Notes: generated from the letters alone by a model not told the origin. 64,000 nucleotides of DNA from Micromonospora tarapacensis (GCF_019697375.1 NZ_JAHCDI010000004.1:1971324-2035323), one strand, 5' to 3'. Positions 41,265-50,730 are shown, counted from the first letter of the stretch. Numbers and translations are program-made.

Positions 41265-42146
41265 TCAGGGCAGCGGCTTGGCGAACCAGTGGTGGGCGTA
41301 CGGGTTGTCGTTGTAGCGCGGGATCTCCTGGTAGCCCTCGGCGCGGTAGAGCCGCATCGCCTCGGTGAGGGTGCGGTTGGTGTCGAGGCGCACGCTGGTG
41401 GCGCCGGCCGCCGCGGCGTGCCGCTCCAACTCGCCCAGCAGGCGACGCCCGACGCCGAGCCCGCGCACCGAGTCCGACACCCAGAGGCGCTTGATCTCGG
41501 CCGGCTCGCCCGGTGGCAGCCGCAGCCCACCGCAGCCCACCGCCTCGGTCGAGATGGTGGCGACCAGGAAGAGGCCGGCCGGCGGCACGAATTCCTGCTC
41601 GTCGGCGCCGGCCTGACCCAGCTCGAAGCCGGCGTCGAAGCGCTCGGTGAGTTCTCGCGCGTACGCCCGCAGGCAGGCGCGGGCGCGCGGTTCACCGGGA
41701 TGGCAGGGGCCGATGGTGACCAGCGACGCCGTCAACAGGCGCTCGACCTCGGCCATGGCGCGGGTGAGCCGGGCGCGTTGGCCGTCGGTGAGCGGCGCCA
41801 GGACCGACCAGGCCAGCTCGTCGGACCTGCCGTCCAGCAGGTGCCACTCGGCGCGGCCGGCGTCGGTGAGGCGGACGGTACGCACCCGACCGTCCCCCTC
41901 AGCGGGCCCCACCAGGACGAGGCCCGCGCCCTCCAACGTCCGCAGCAACCGGCTGAGGTAGCCCGCGTCGAGCCCCAGCCGGGTCCGCAGCGCCGCGACC
42001 TCGGCGCCCGCCGGGCCGATCTCCCACAGCAGGCGCGACTGCGCCAACGGCCGGTCACGGGCGAGGTAGCTGTCGTCCAGCGCGCCGACCCGCTGGGTCA
42101 CGGTGCGGTTGAAGCGCCGTACCGTCTCGACCAGTCCACGATCCAT
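41265..42146 (-). CDS. MarR-GNAT fusion: winged-helix plus acetyltransferase
   Basis: A 293-residue protein. Residues about 1-145 are MarR-like (LGLDAGYLSRLLRTLEGAGL, RVRTVRLTDAGRAEWHLLDG). Residues about 150-293 are a GNAT acetyltransferase with the acetyl-CoA motif RGLGVGRRLLGELERHAAAA and AMRLYRAEGYQEI. The fusion is a known actinobacterial and proteobacterial layout. It lies 19 bases after an MFS gene with a palindrome between. It may acetylate a small molecule and regulate the exporter; untested. Confidence 0.87.
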   Translation of the reverse strand: MDRGLVETVRRFNRTVTQRVGALDDSYLARDRPLAQSRLLWEIGPAGAEVAALRTRLGLDAGYLSRLLRTLEGAGLVLVGPAEGDGRVRTVRLTDAGRAEWHLLDGRSDELAWSVLAPLTDGQRARLTRAMAEVERLLTASLVTIGPCHPGEPRARACLRAYARELTERFDAGFELGQAGADEQEFVPPAGLFLVATISTEAVGCGGLRLPPGEPAEIKRLWVSDSVRGLGVGRRLLGELERHAAAAGATSVRLDTNRTLTEAMRLYRAEGYQEIPRYNDNPYAHHWFAKPLP

Positions 42147-42151
42147 GATTG

Positions 42152-42165
42152 CTGACTTTAGTCAG
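42152..42165. promoter_or_regulatory. Palindrome CTGACT-TT-AGTCAG
   Basis: A perfect 6+6 dyad in the 19-base gap between the MFS gene and the MarR-GNAT gene. Its place just before the MarR start suggests autoregulation and an internal promoter. Confidence 0.55.
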
Positions 42166-43422
42166 TTATTCCGGGACCCGGTAGTCGGCCACCGCCGCCA
42201 CCGCCGCCAGCACCCCGGCACAGCCGTAAAGGACCGCCGCGGCACCGACGATCCCGGCGAGCGGGCCGAGCGCGTTGGTCGTCAGCAGCAGCGCCAGACT
42301 CTGCACGAGGACGAGCACGGACTGCACCCGGGCCAGGTGCGTGACCGGCGCGGCGACCAGGATCAACGGACCGACGTGGGTGGCGAAGAGTCCGGAGCCG
42401 GCACCGACGACCATCCCGGCACCGACCGCCGCCAGCGGCCAGCCGCCGACGACCAGCACCGCCGAGCCGCCCGCGACCAGCAGGACCACTCCGGCGGCGG
42501 CGACCAGCAGACCGGCGGATGCCGCCCGACCCGGGCGGGACGACGCGCCGCGCAGCAGCACGGTCACCGCGACGGTGACGGTACCCAGCGCCACCGCCGC
42601 GACGACGGAGCCGGCGGCCTGCGACGACCATGCCCGTTCCCGGCCCAGCAGTGGTACGAGCAGCGAGGGGACCGGCAACAGGAAACCCGCCGCGACACCG
42701 GTGACCAGCAGCGCCGGCCGCAGCGTGCGGTGCCGCCAGGCAAGGCGCAGTCCGTCCAGCGCCGTCCGCCAGACCGCTCGGGTCGGCTCCGCCCGGTGGT
42801 CTGCCGACCTGTCCGCCTCCGCCGGTTCGGCGCCGCTCCTGCGCGGGCGCAGGGCCAGCAGGACGCACAGCATCACCAGGAAGGTCGCGGCGTTGGCCAG
42901 GGCCACCGCCGCGAGCCCGGCGGCGACCAGGATCAGGCTGCCCACCGGCGGTCCGGCGAACAGGGCGAGTTGCCCGGCCAGGTGACGGGCCGACATCGCG
43001 CGGGCGAGGGCGACCGGCGGCACCAGGAGCCGGGGCACCGAGCCCGTGCTCGGCAGGTAGAAGGCGTCGACGATCCCGATGGCCAGGGCGGTGAGCAGCA
43101 GGGGCAGCCGTGGGTCGGTCGACGACCAGACGGCGCTGGCCAGCGCCACCATCACCACGACCATCGCGGCGTCCGAGCCGACCATGACCGGCCAGGCGCC
43201 GACCCGGTCGGCAACCGCCCCGCCCACCAGGAGCAGGAGCACCCGGGGCAGGGTTATCGCGGTCAGCACGAGCGCAGCGAAGCTGCCGCCCCGGCCCGCC
43301 GCGACCCAGCCCATCGCGAAGGCCGTGGCCTGCACACCGACCAGGCTCGACGCCGTGCCGCCGAGCCAGGCCCAGTACCTGCCCGGCACCGCCGTCCGGC
43401 GACCTGTCGCTACGACCACCAT
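42166..43422 (-). CDS. MFS transporter
   Basis: A 418-residue membrane protein with about twelve helices (GGTASSLVGVQATAFAMGWV, VLLLLVGGAVADRVGAWPVM, VLLRG...). It resembles the MFS_3 drug exporter group. I chose the ATG at 43420-43422, with GGGGGAG upstream; the frame opens earlier in charged low-complexity sequence. Likely exports a drug-like compound, perhaps controlled by the MarR-GNAT protein. Confidence 0.82.
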   Translation of the reverse strand: MVVVATGRRTAVPGRYWAWLGGTASSLVGVQATAFAMGWVAAGRGGSFAALVLTAITLPRVLLLLVGGAVADRVGAWPVMVGSDAAMVVVMVALASAVWSSTDPRLPLLLTALAIGIVDAFYLPSTGSVPRLLVPPVALARAMSARHLAGQLALFAGPPVGSLILVAAGLAAVALANAATFLVMLCVLLALRPRRSGAEPAEADRSADHRAEPTRAVWRTALDGLRLAWRHRTLRPALLVTGVAAGFLLPVPSLLVPLLGRERAWSSQAAGSVVAAVALGTVTVAVTVLLRGASSRPGRAASAGLLVAAAGVVLLVAGGSAVLVVGGWPLAAVGAGMVVGAGSGLFATHVGPLILVAAPVTHLARVQSVLVLVQSLALLLTTNALGPLAGIVGAAAVLYGCAGVLAAVAAVADYRVPE

Positions 43423-43833
43423 GGCTCCCCCGTCCACCGCGGGCCGGCGGGGGGCCGACCCGTCTCGCGTCCGGAGGACTTTCCGGCCTCGACGGGGTCG
43501 AGAGTCAAGCTCCGGCGATGCGGTCCCGCGTCGCACGCCGCGAGCCGGCCGGCCGGCCTGGAGCAACGGCCGGAATTACCGCGGCGGATTGCCGGCCTGT
43601 TTCGGCCTGACGACATTCCGGAAACCCAGGGGTTGCGCGGCCAGCAACATTGCCGCTATGTTAGCGATAACATAGATGATACGTCATATCATCTCTGATC
43701 CGGGAAACACCGCGGCCCGCACGCCGCGCACCCGCCGGGGCGTGGCCGTTCGCGCGCATCAGCCCGGCCACGCCACGTGCCACCGGCCGGCCCGTCCCGG
43801 CCAACTCATCAGCCCCGAATCCAGGAGGCCGCC
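43423..43833. other. Divergent intergenic region before the GH127 gene
   Basis: About 410 bases without a credible gene. It holds the promoter side of the MFS gene and, at 43656-43675, the first LacI-type operator; a local AT peak runs from there to about 43693. Confidence 0.5.
43656..43675. promoter_or_regulatory. LacI-type operator before GH127
   Basis: Perfect palindrome with arms CTATGTTA and TAACATAG around GCGA. The core 14-mer TGTTAGCGATAACA is at 43659-43672. Strongest member of the operator set in this locus, 158 bases before the GH127 ATG. Confidence 0.75.
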
Positions 43834-46575
43834 ATGCCGTACCCGTCCCTCAATCGTCGGCACGTACTCCAGGCCGCTGGCGCGGCGGCCGTCGCCACCG
43901 CCGTCGGCCCCCACCTCGTCGGCGGCTCCGCCAGCGCGGCGATCTCCCCGGCCCGGCCCGACATCGGCGTCTCCGCCCACGCGTTCGAGATGGGACAGGT
44001 GCGGTTGACCGCGAGCCGGTGGCTCGACAACCAGAACCGCACCCTGAACTACCTGCGCTTCGTGGACGTCAACCGGCTGCTCTACAACTTCCGCGCCAAC
44101 CACCGCCTGTCCACCGGTGGCGCCGCGGCGACCGGTGGCTGGGAGGCGCCGAACTTCCCCTTCCGCACCCACTCGCAGGGGCACTTCCTGACCGCCTGGT
44201 CGTACCTGTGGGCGGTGCTCGGCGACACCACCTGCCGTGACAAGGCCAACCACATGGTGGCCGAGCTGGCCAAGTGCCAGGCCAACAACGGCGCCGCCGG
44301 CTTCAACACCGGTTACCTCAGCGGCTTCCCCGAGTCCGACTTCACCGCCGTGGAGAACCGCACGCTCAACAACGGCAACGTGCCGTACTACGCCATCCAC
44401 AAGACCCTGGCCGGGCTGCTCGACGTGTGGCGACACATCGGCAACAACCAGGCCCGCGACGTCCTGCTGGCGTTCGCCGGCTGGGTGGACTGGCGCACCA
44501 GCCGACTGAGTTCGGCGCAGATGCAGGCGATGCTGGGCACCGAGTTCGGCGGGATGAACGCCGTGCTGACCGACCTGTACCAGCAGACCGGCGACGCCCG
44601 CTGGCTGACCGCCGCCCAGCGGTTCGACCACAACGCCGTGTTCAACCCCCTGGCGGCCAACTCCGACCAGCTCAACGGGCTGCACGCCAACACCCAGGTA
44701 CCGAAGTGGATCGGCGCGGCCCGCGAGTTCAAGGCCACCGGCACCACCCGCTACCGGGACATCGCCAGCAACGCGTGGAACATGACGGTCAACGCGCACA
44801 CCTATGTCATCGGCGGCAACAGCCAGGCCGAACACTTCCGGGCGGCCAACGCCATCGCCGGTTACCTGCGCAACGACACCTGCGAGGCGTGCAACACGTA
44901 CAACATGCTCAAGCTGACCCGAGAGCTGTGGCTGCTGGACCCGAACCGGGTCGCGTACTTCGACTTCTACGAGCGGGCGCTGCTCAACCACCTGATCGGG
45001 GCGCAGAACCCGGCCGACAACCACGGGCACATCACCTACTTCACGCCCCTACAGGCCGGCGGCCGGCGTGGCGTGGGGCCGGCCTGGGGTGGCGGCACCT
45101 GGAGCACCGACTACAACTCCTTCTGGTGCTGCCAGGGCTCGCAACTGGAAACCAACACCACCCTGATGAACTCGATCTACTTCCACAACGACACCACGCT
45201 CACGGTGAACCTGTTCCTGCCCTCGGTGCTGACCTGGTCGCAGCGCGGCATCACGGTCACCCAGAGCACCACCTACCCGGTCAGCGACACCACGACCCTC
45301 ACCGTGACCGGCGACGTCGGCGGGTCGTGGACGATGCGGATCCGCATCCCGGCCTGGACGCAGGGCGCGACGGTGAGCGTCAACGGCGCCGCGCAGAACA
45401 TCACCACCACCCCGGGCACGTACGCCACCCTCACCCGATCCTGGACCTCGGGCGACACGGTGACCGTACGGCTGCCGATGCGGGTGATCGTGCAGCCGGC
45501 CAACGACGATCCGAACGTGGTGGCCCTGACCTACGGCCCGGCGGTGCTCTCCGGCAACTACGGCAACACCGCGCTCTCCGCCCTACCCGCCCTGGCCACC
45601 ACCTCGGTCAACCGGACCAGCACCTCGGCGTTGGCCTTCACCGCCACCGCCAACGGCGCCACGATCAACCTGGGCCCGTTCTACGACGCGCACGGACACA
45701 ACTACACCGTCTACTGGAACTCGGGCGGCCAGGACGGTCCCGCCGGAGCCACGTTCCGGCTCTTCAACGCGGCCACCGGTCAGGTGCTCGGCATCGAGAA
45801 CATGTCCACCGCCGACGGGGCCCCGGCCCTGCAATGGGGCGACAACGGCACCCTGGACCACGACTGGCAGCTGGTCGTCGACGGCAGCGCCGTGAAGTTC
45901 CGCAACGCCAACAGCGCCAAGGTCCTCGGCGTACAGAACATGTCCACCGCCGACAACGCGCAGGTCCTGCAATGGTCGGACACCGGCACCGCCGACCACC
46001 GGTGGACGATCGTCGACTCCGGCGACGGCTCACACAAGATCCGCAACGGGCACACCGGCAAGCTGCTCGCCATCCTCAACGGCTCCACCGCCCAGGGCGC
46101 CCGGGTGGTGCAGGATCCGGACAACGGCACGCCGGACAACCAGTGGCGGCTCGTGCCCAACGGCACCCGCCGGATCCAGAACCTGGCCACCGGCCTCGTG
46201 CTCGGCGTGCAGAACATGTCCACCGCCGACGGCGGCCTCGTGATCCAGTGGGGCGACACCGGCACTGCCGACCACCTCTGGACCGCGATCGTGGACAGCA
46301 ACGGCTACCTACGGCTGCGCAACTCGCACAGCGGCAAGGTGCTGGGCGTGGAGAACGGCGGCAGTGCCAACGGCACCCGGGTGGTGCAGTGGGCCGACAA
46401 CGGGTCGGCCAGCAACCGCTGGCGGCTGCGGTACGGCGCCAACGGCTACTTCCGGATCCAGTCCGCCAACGGCGGCCGGGTCCTCGGCGTCACCGGAGCC
46501 TCGTCCAGCCAGGGCACCCAGATCGTGATCTGGGACGACTACGGTGCCAGCGACCACCGCTGGCGGTTCGTCTGA
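43834..46575 (+). CDS. Secreted GH127 beta-L-arabinofuranosidase with two ricin-type lectin domains
   Basis: A 913-residue protein. The N-terminus (LNRRHVLQAAGAAAVATAVG) is a Tat-like signal. The GH127 domain carries E333 (GGNSQAEHF, probable acid/base), E351 and C353 (CEACN) and C432-C433 (FWCCQG); their spacing parallels the zinc-thiolate active site of HypBA1 (E322, E338, C340, C417, C418). From about residue 640, six repeats ending in DHDW/DHRW/DNQW-type motifs form two beta-trefoil (RICIN/CBM13) domains. CCAGGAGG precedes the ATG. It would release L-arabinose from beta-arabinofuranosyl chains. Confidence 0.9.
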   Translation: MPYPSLNRRHVLQAAGAAAVATAVGPHLVGGSASAAISPARPDIGVSAHAFEMGQVRLTASRWLDNQNRTLNYLRFVDVNRLLYNFRANHRLSTGGAAATGGWEAPNFPFRTHSQGHFLTAWSYLWAVLGDTTCRDKANHMVAELAKCQANNGAAGFNTGYLSGFPESDFTAVENRTLNNGNVPYYAIHKTLAGLLDVWRHIGNNQARDVLLAFAGWVDWRTSRLSSAQMQAMLGTEFGGMNAVLTDLYQQTGDARWLTAAQRFDHNAVFNPLAANSDQLNGLHANTQVPKWIGAAREFKATGTTRYRDIASNAWNMTVNAHTYVIGGNSQAEHFRAANAIAGYLRNDTCEACNTYNMLKLTRELWLLDPNRVAYFDFYERALLNHLIGAQNPADNHGHITYFTPLQAGGRRGVGPAWGGGTWSTDYNSFWCCQGSQLETNTTLMNSIYFHNDTTLTVNLFLPSVLTWSQRGITVTQSTTYPVSDTTTLTVTGDVGGSWTMRIRIPAWTQGATVSVNGAAQNITTTPGTYATLTRSWTSGDTVTVRLPMRVIVQPANDDPNVVALTYGPAVLSGNYGNTALSALPALATTSVNRTSTSALAFTATANGATINLGPFYDAHGHNYTVYWNSGGQDGPAGATFRLFNAATGQVLGIENMSTADGAPALQWGDNGTLDHDWQLVVDGSAVKFRNANSAKVLGVQNMSTADNAQVLQWSDTGTADHRWTIVDSGDGSHKIRNGHTGKLLAILNGSTAQGARVVQDPDNGTPDNQWRLVPNGTRRIQNLATGLVLGVQNMSTADGGLVIQWGDTGTADHLWTAIVDSNGYLRLRNSHSGKVLGVENGGSANGTRVVQWADNGSASNRWRLRYGANGYFRIQSANGGRVLGVTGASSSQGTQIVIWDDYGASDHRWRFV

Positions 46576-46662
46576 TCCCCGCTGCGGCCACCACGGCTTG
46601 CCGGGCGGGCGGCGTCCCGTCCGGCCGTCGACCTGCCCGCCAGCTGGCCGGAGAAGCGGTCC

Positions 46663-46692
46663 TGCCCGGCCCCGGTGCACCCGGGCCGGGCA
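46663..46692. terminator. Terminator between convergent GH127 and LacI genes
   Basis: Perfect 10-bp arms (TGCCCGGCCC, complement ending 46692), 10-base loop, ending 5 bases from the LacI stop. Confidence 0.6.
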
Positions 46693-46697
46693 TCCGG

Positions 46698-47708
46698 TCA
46701 GCGGCGGGGCGGTGGGCCGACGCTCAGGCGGGACACCAGGGACGGCGCGATGGTCTCCCGCAACGCGCCGCCACTGGCCGACTCGATCTGGGCCAGCAGC
46801 ATCTCCAGGCTCGCCCGGGCCACCGCGTCGAAATCCGGCCGCACGGTGGTCAGCGGCGGGATGAAGTAGGCGGCCTCGGGGACGTCGTCGAAGCCGACCA
46901 CGCTGAGGTCGTCGGGCACCCGACGGCCGTGCTCGTGCAGCGCCCGCAACACACCGAGGGCGAGGTGGTCGTTGGCGGTGAAGACGGCGGTGACGTCGGG
47001 CATCCGGGCCAGCATCTGACCGCACCGGTAGCCGGCCGCCGCGGACCAGTCCGCCGGCACCAGCGGCGGGATCTCCGCTCCGGCCGCGAGCAGGGCCGCG
47101 CGCCAGCCATCGATGCGGCCGGCACTGTCGAACCAGTCGGACGGCCCGGAAACGTGCCAGACCGTGCGGTGTCCGGCGTCGAGCAGGTGCTGGGTGGCGG
47201 CTCGGGCACCGGCGGCCTGGTCCACCGTGACCAGCGGCATCGGCCGCCGGGGATCCCCGTCGACGGTGACCAACGGGACGTCCTTCGGCAGACGCTCCAG
47301 GGCCTCGCCGGCCGACTCCACCGGGGCGATCACCACGATGCCGGCGACCCGGTGCGCGAGGTGCCGCTCGACCGCCGCGGAGATGGAGCGGTGATCGAGG
47401 TCCTTCACGCTGCCCACGCTCACCGCGAACCCCGCCTCGGCGGCGGTCTGCTCCAGCGCGGCGAGCAGCGACGCCGGACCGTAGAGGGTGGTGTTCTGGG
47501 CTATCACGCCGATCACCTGCGATCGGCCGGTGACCAACGCACGGGCCGCCCGGTTCGGCCGGTAACCCAGCTCGACGATGGCCGCCTGAACCCGCAACCG
47601 CGTCTGCTCACGCACGTTCGGGTGGCCGTTCAGCACTCGCGAAACCGTCTGGTGGGAGACACCAGCGAGGCGGGCCACGTCCGTCATCGCAGGATCGCGT
47701 ACGGCCAT
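46698..47708 (-). CDS. LacI-family transcriptional regulator of the arabinoside locus
   Basis: A 336-residue repressor. The DNA-binding headpiece is TDVARLAGVSHQTVSRVLNG followed by the hinge YRPNRAARALVTGRS; the sugar-binding domain follows (IGVIAQNTTLYGPASLLAAL, GIVVIAPVES, DVTAVFTANDHLALGVLRAL, VVGFDDVPEAAYFIPPLTTV). YRPNRAARAL is the typical minor-groove hinge. It is the only LacI gene in the window and the obvious reader of the TGTTAGCGATAACA-like sites. The inducer is probably arabinose or a related sugar. Confidence 0.9.
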   Translation of the reverse strand: MAVRDPAMTDVARLAGVSHQTVSRVLNGHPNVREQTRLRVQAAIVELGYRPNRAARALVTGRSQVIGVIAQNTTLYGPASLLAALEQTAAEAGFAVSVGSVKDLDHRSISAAVERHLAHRVAGIVVIAPVESAGEALERLPKDVPLVTVDGDPRRPMPLVTVDQAAGARAATQHLLDAGHRTVWHVSGPSDWFDSAGRIDGWRAALLAAGAEIPPLVPADWSAAAGYRCGQMLARMPDVTAVFTANDHLALGVLRALHEHGRRVPDDLSVVGFDDVPEAAYFIPPLTTVRPDFDAVARASLEMLLAQIESASGGALRETIAPSLVSRLSVGPPPRR

Positions 47709-48140
47709 CTCACACTCCCGGCATGCCCGTCAGTCGCCGCTGCCCGTCGACGTTGACTGGCACGGCCTGGATACAGAGATCCCCTCGCGCGGCGCCCACA
47801 CCGGCCCGTGCCGTCCGGGTGGAGAGCGCTAGATCGCGCACAGTCTACGCCAGCGACGGCTCCGGCCGCGGGCAGGTCAGAGACGTGTGACGGATGTCGG
47901 TCGCGCCGTCGATAACGGTTGACAGACGACGCTCTGGCGACATCACGAACTCGGCCACCGCCACGCCCGTACGGGTGTGGCGGTGGCCGGTGGGGCGGGC
48001 CCTGCGGACGTACGCGGGTGGCGCCCGGAATCACCGGGCACCACCCGCCGGTCACCCTCGTGCGGTGACCTCCGCCCCGGCGGGCGGCGCTGCCGGAGGT
48101 GAGCGCCGCACCCGCTGCGAGGACCCCGCGATCATCAGGA
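47709..48140. other. Intergenic region between LacI and GH43 with two hairpins
   Basis: No gene seen. Besides the LacI promoter side, it holds a hairpin at 47952-47989 (19-base arms, one G-U pair) and a 7-bp stem at 48050-48070 (GGTCACC/GGTGACC), both downstream of GH43. A weak half-operator-like GTCGATAACGG lies near 47907. Confidence 0.5.
47952..47989 (-). terminator. Long hairpin downstream of GH43
   Basis: Arms of 19 bases, CGGCCACCGCCACGCCCGT and its complement with one mismatch that still allows a G-U pair in RNA. The centre CGTACG leaves a tight loop. About 150 bases past the GH43 stop. Confidence 0.5.
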
Positions 48141-50231
48141 TCAGGGGGTGGCCAACTCGAAGCGTCGCACCGTCACCGCGCCGCCCAGTGCCTGGGTGGC
48201 GTGGTTGAAGATCGCGAACCGGTATCCCATGAAGAACGTCCAGTTGTTGTTGAGCGTCAGCGCGTTGCCCAACGGGGTGAAGTTGATCCCGTCGGTGCTG
48301 TACGAGAAGCGCGCCTGCCGGCCGGAGCCCGGCCTGATGTCGGCGTTGGCACGCAACCAGATCCGGCCGCCGGAGACGGCGGCGCTGGCGACCTCGCTGC
48401 CGGTGCTGGTGGTGTCCCAGTTGCCGTTCATGCTCAACCCGTTGGTCATCACCACCCGGGTCGCACCGTTGTCCCGTCTGACGCCGATCCAGGCCGAAGC
48501 GTCCCGCAGCATGGCCAGGCCGGTGCGGTCACCGTCACGCATCGTCGAGTAGTCGAGCTCGACCGTCGCGGTCGAGGTCGGCCCCTGGATGCGGTGGGTC
48601 ACCGTGTTGCGGGCCCGGTACAGGTCGTTGGTGACGGTGGCGGTCTCCAGGCGCAGGCCGTTGTTCACCGACCATCGGCTGTTGTCCGGGTTGTGGTTCC
48701 ACTCCCACTGCGGGCCGAGGGTGGTCCCGGTGAACGTGTCGACGCCGGTGAGGGGTTTGACCGGACGCAGCGGCAGCGGGTTGGGGTAGTTGACCCCCCA
48801 GGCGCCGTTGACCGTCTGCACCTGCGGCCAGCCGTCGGCGGTCCAGGTGATCGGCGCCAGCGTCGGCATCCGGCCGCCCGGGTACGCGTCGGTGAACGCC
48901 ATGTAGTACCAGGCGCCGTTCTGGGTCTGCACCAGCCCACCCTGGTGGGGTACCCCGCCGCCGGAGATCGGGCCCTGCATGTTGAGCAGCACCTGCCGCT
49001 GCTCGTACGGGCCGAACGGCCCGTTTGTGGACTTCAGCACGTACTGCCCGTTGGCGGGGCGGGTCAGCCAGATGTAGTAGGCGCCGTTGCGCTTGTAGAA
49101 GCGCGCCCCCTCCAGGGTGCCGATGCTCGACGGCGTCTGGTAGACCTGCTGGGTCCGCACCTGAGTGCGGCCGTCCGCCGACAGCTGCGCCACGCTGATG
49201 GTGCCGTTGCCGTACGCGACGTACATGGTGTCGTTGTCGTCGATCAGCATGCCGGCGTCGTAGTAGCAGTTGGGGATGGTGGCGTGCCGGCTCCAGGCAC
49301 CGTCGACGGCCGACGCGGTGTAGATGTGGGTCTGGGCGAAGTCGATGCAGCCGGCCCAGTAGAACGTCTGGTTGCTCGGCCGGTAGTTCAGGGTCGAGGC
49401 CCAGATGCCGTCGACGTAGGCATGTTGGCCATTGGCCATGTCGTACTTGGCGCCGAAGTCCAGCCGGGGCACCGAATGCCCGGCGAACTCCCAGTTCACC
49501 AGGTCGTACGAGCGCAGCACCGGGGCGCCGGGCGAGTAGTGCATGGTCGAGGCGGACATGTAGTACGCGTCACCGACCCGGATGATGTCGACGTCGGCGA
49601 AGTCCTGCCAGACCACCGGATTGGTGAAGTTGCCGCCGGGGGTGCCGGGGTCGCCACCGCCGTCGACGCGGACGAGTTGCCACTGCTGGTTGTTGCCACC
49701 CCAGTCGTCGTACTGCACGATGTTGCCACCGTCAGCGGTCGAGGCGCCCTGCACCTCCAACACCTTGTTGCTGTTCCGGTTGATGAACCGGACGTAGTCA
49801 CCGGCCGAGTCCGCCAGCCGGAACTGCTGGTTCGACCCATTGTGGTCGGCCCACTGCACGATCGCCGCACCGTTGGCCGTCGACCAGTTGTAGACGTCCA
49901 GCACCTTGCCGGACAGCCGCGACTTCAACCGGTAGTAACCACCGCCGGAGTCGACGAACTGCCACTGCTGCTGGTTGCCGTTGTTCCGGGCCCACTGGGT
50001 GATCCGCGCCCCGTCGTTCGTGGCCAGGTTGTACACGTCCAACGCCTTGCCACTGTTGCGGTTCAACAACACGTACCACGCGCTCGTGTCCACCGTCGCG
50101 GCCGTCGCGGGCGACGGTGCCACCGCCGCCAGCGCGCCGCCCACCACCACCGCAACCAGCACGGCCGCGGCGCGTGACAACCACCCACGCCCACCCGGCA
50201 CGGTCCGTGAGACCTCGCCAATCGCAACCAT
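48141..50231 (-). CDS. Secreted GH43 arabinofuranosidase/xylosidase with N-terminal ricin lectin domain
   Basis: A 696-residue exported enzyme. After a signal peptide (to about residue 45) one beta-trefoil domain (about 47-188) has three repeats ending QQW/QQF/QQW. The GH43 five-blade propeller follows (NPVVWQDFADVDIIRVGDAY with D213 as likely base; TLEGARFYKRNGAYYIWLTR with the acid Glu). A C-terminal beta-sandwich (WEWNHNPDNSRWSVNNGLRL) is of the GH43 accessory type. AGGAGG precedes the ATG. Two LacI-type operators lie upstream. Confidence 0.88.
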   Translation of the reverse strand: MVAIGEVSRTVPGGRGWLSRAAAVLVAVVVGGALAAVAPSPATAATVDTSAWYVLLNRNSGKALDVYNLATNDGARITQWARNNGNQQQWQFVDSGGGYYRLKSRLSGKVLDVYNWSTANGAAIVQWADHNGSNQQFRLADSAGDYVRFINRNSNKVLEVQGASTADGGNIVQYDDWGGNNQQWQLVRVDGGGDPGTPGGNFTNPVVWQDFADVDIIRVGDAYYMSASTMHYSPGAPVLRSYDLVNWEFAGHSVPRLDFGAKYDMANGQHAYVDGIWASTLNYRPSNQTFYWAGCIDFAQTHIYTASAVDGAWSRHATIPNCYYDAGMLIDDNDTMYVAYGNGTISVAQLSADGRTQVRTQQVYQTPSSIGTLEGARFYKRNGAYYIWLTRPANGQYVLKSTNGPFGPYEQRQVLLNMQGPISGGGVPHQGGLVQTQNGAWYYMAFTDAYPGGRMPTLAPITWTADGWPQVQTVNGAWGVNYPNPLPLRPVKPLTGVDTFTGTTLGPQWEWNHNPDNSRWSVNNGLRLETATVTNDLYRARNTVTHRIQGPTSTATVELDYSTMRDGDRTGLAMLRDASAWIGVRRDNGATRVVMTNGLSMNGNWDTTSTGSEVASAAVSGGRIWLRANADIRPGSGRQARFSYSTDGINFTPLGNALTLNNNWTFFMGYRFAIFNHATQALGGAVTVRRFELATP

Positions 50232-50313
50232 GATCCTCCTTCAGGAATGAGAGCCGAACGATCGGGCGGGACCGGTCGCTACCGCGGCCAGGGCATCGCC
50301 TCCGGGCAGACCA

Positions 50314-50327
50314 TGTGATCGCTAACA
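50314..50327. promoter_or_regulatory. LacI-type operator upstream of GH43 (proximal)
   Basis: TGTGATCGCTAACA, 12 of 14 matches to the GH127 site read on the opposite strand, 82 bases before the GH43 start. Confidence 0.6.
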
Positions 50328-50425
50328 TCGCCTCCCGCCCAAGGAGGCTGCTCACATGGTCAGAGTTCTCAGAGCGATGCGAAGGGCCCGGCCAGCCATA
50401 GGTATCGTCCGTCTTCACTATCGAC

Positions 50426-50439
50426 TGTGAGCGATAACA
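50426..50439. promoter_or_regulatory. LacI-type operator upstream of GH43 (distal)
   Basis: TGTGAGCGATAACA, one base from the GH127 site, 112 bases from the proximal GH43 site; two sites at this distance could support looping. Confidence 0.65.
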
Positions 50440-50613
50440 TGTCGTTAGTCAAGACGTAACATCGACGACTTGCGCTCGAATCCACAAGGGTCCCGGGTCG
50501 ACCGTGGCGGCTGGCCGGGGGTGCCGCGGCGACAGGTACGCCGGCCACGCGGGCCTCGCCGGTGGCGACGCCGGACCGGCGCCGACGAGGTGCGGAACCG
50601 GCGCCGGGTGGAG

Positions 50614-50730
50614 CCCCGGCCGGCGCGCGCCGGCCGGGGACCGGCCGCCCGCGCGGCGGGCGGGTGCCGGCGGTCGGTCGCCGGCGAGTGCGAGCTGACC
50701 GGGCCGCCCGCGCGCGGCGGGCGGCCCGGT
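50614..50730 (-). terminator. Cluster of four GC hairpins after araA
   Basis: In the 578-base gap between the araA stop (50810) and GH43 start (50231) four stems follow one another: a perfect 26-bp palindrome at 50614-50639, an 8-bp stem at 50645-50663, a 7-bp stem at 50666-50685 and a perfect 14-bp stem at 50698-50730. They probably end the long ara operon. The rest of the gap holds the GH43 promoter and two operators; no gene seen. Confidence 0.6.

Noticed and set aside
44274..47756. 1160-codon ORF overlapping GH127 and LacI
   Set aside because: Shadow frame of GH127 and antisense to LacI; repetitive His/Arg content, no domain.
50614..50730. CRISPR-like or IS-end repeat
   Set aside because: The stems differ from one another, there are no regularly spaced unique spacers, no cas genes and no transposase.
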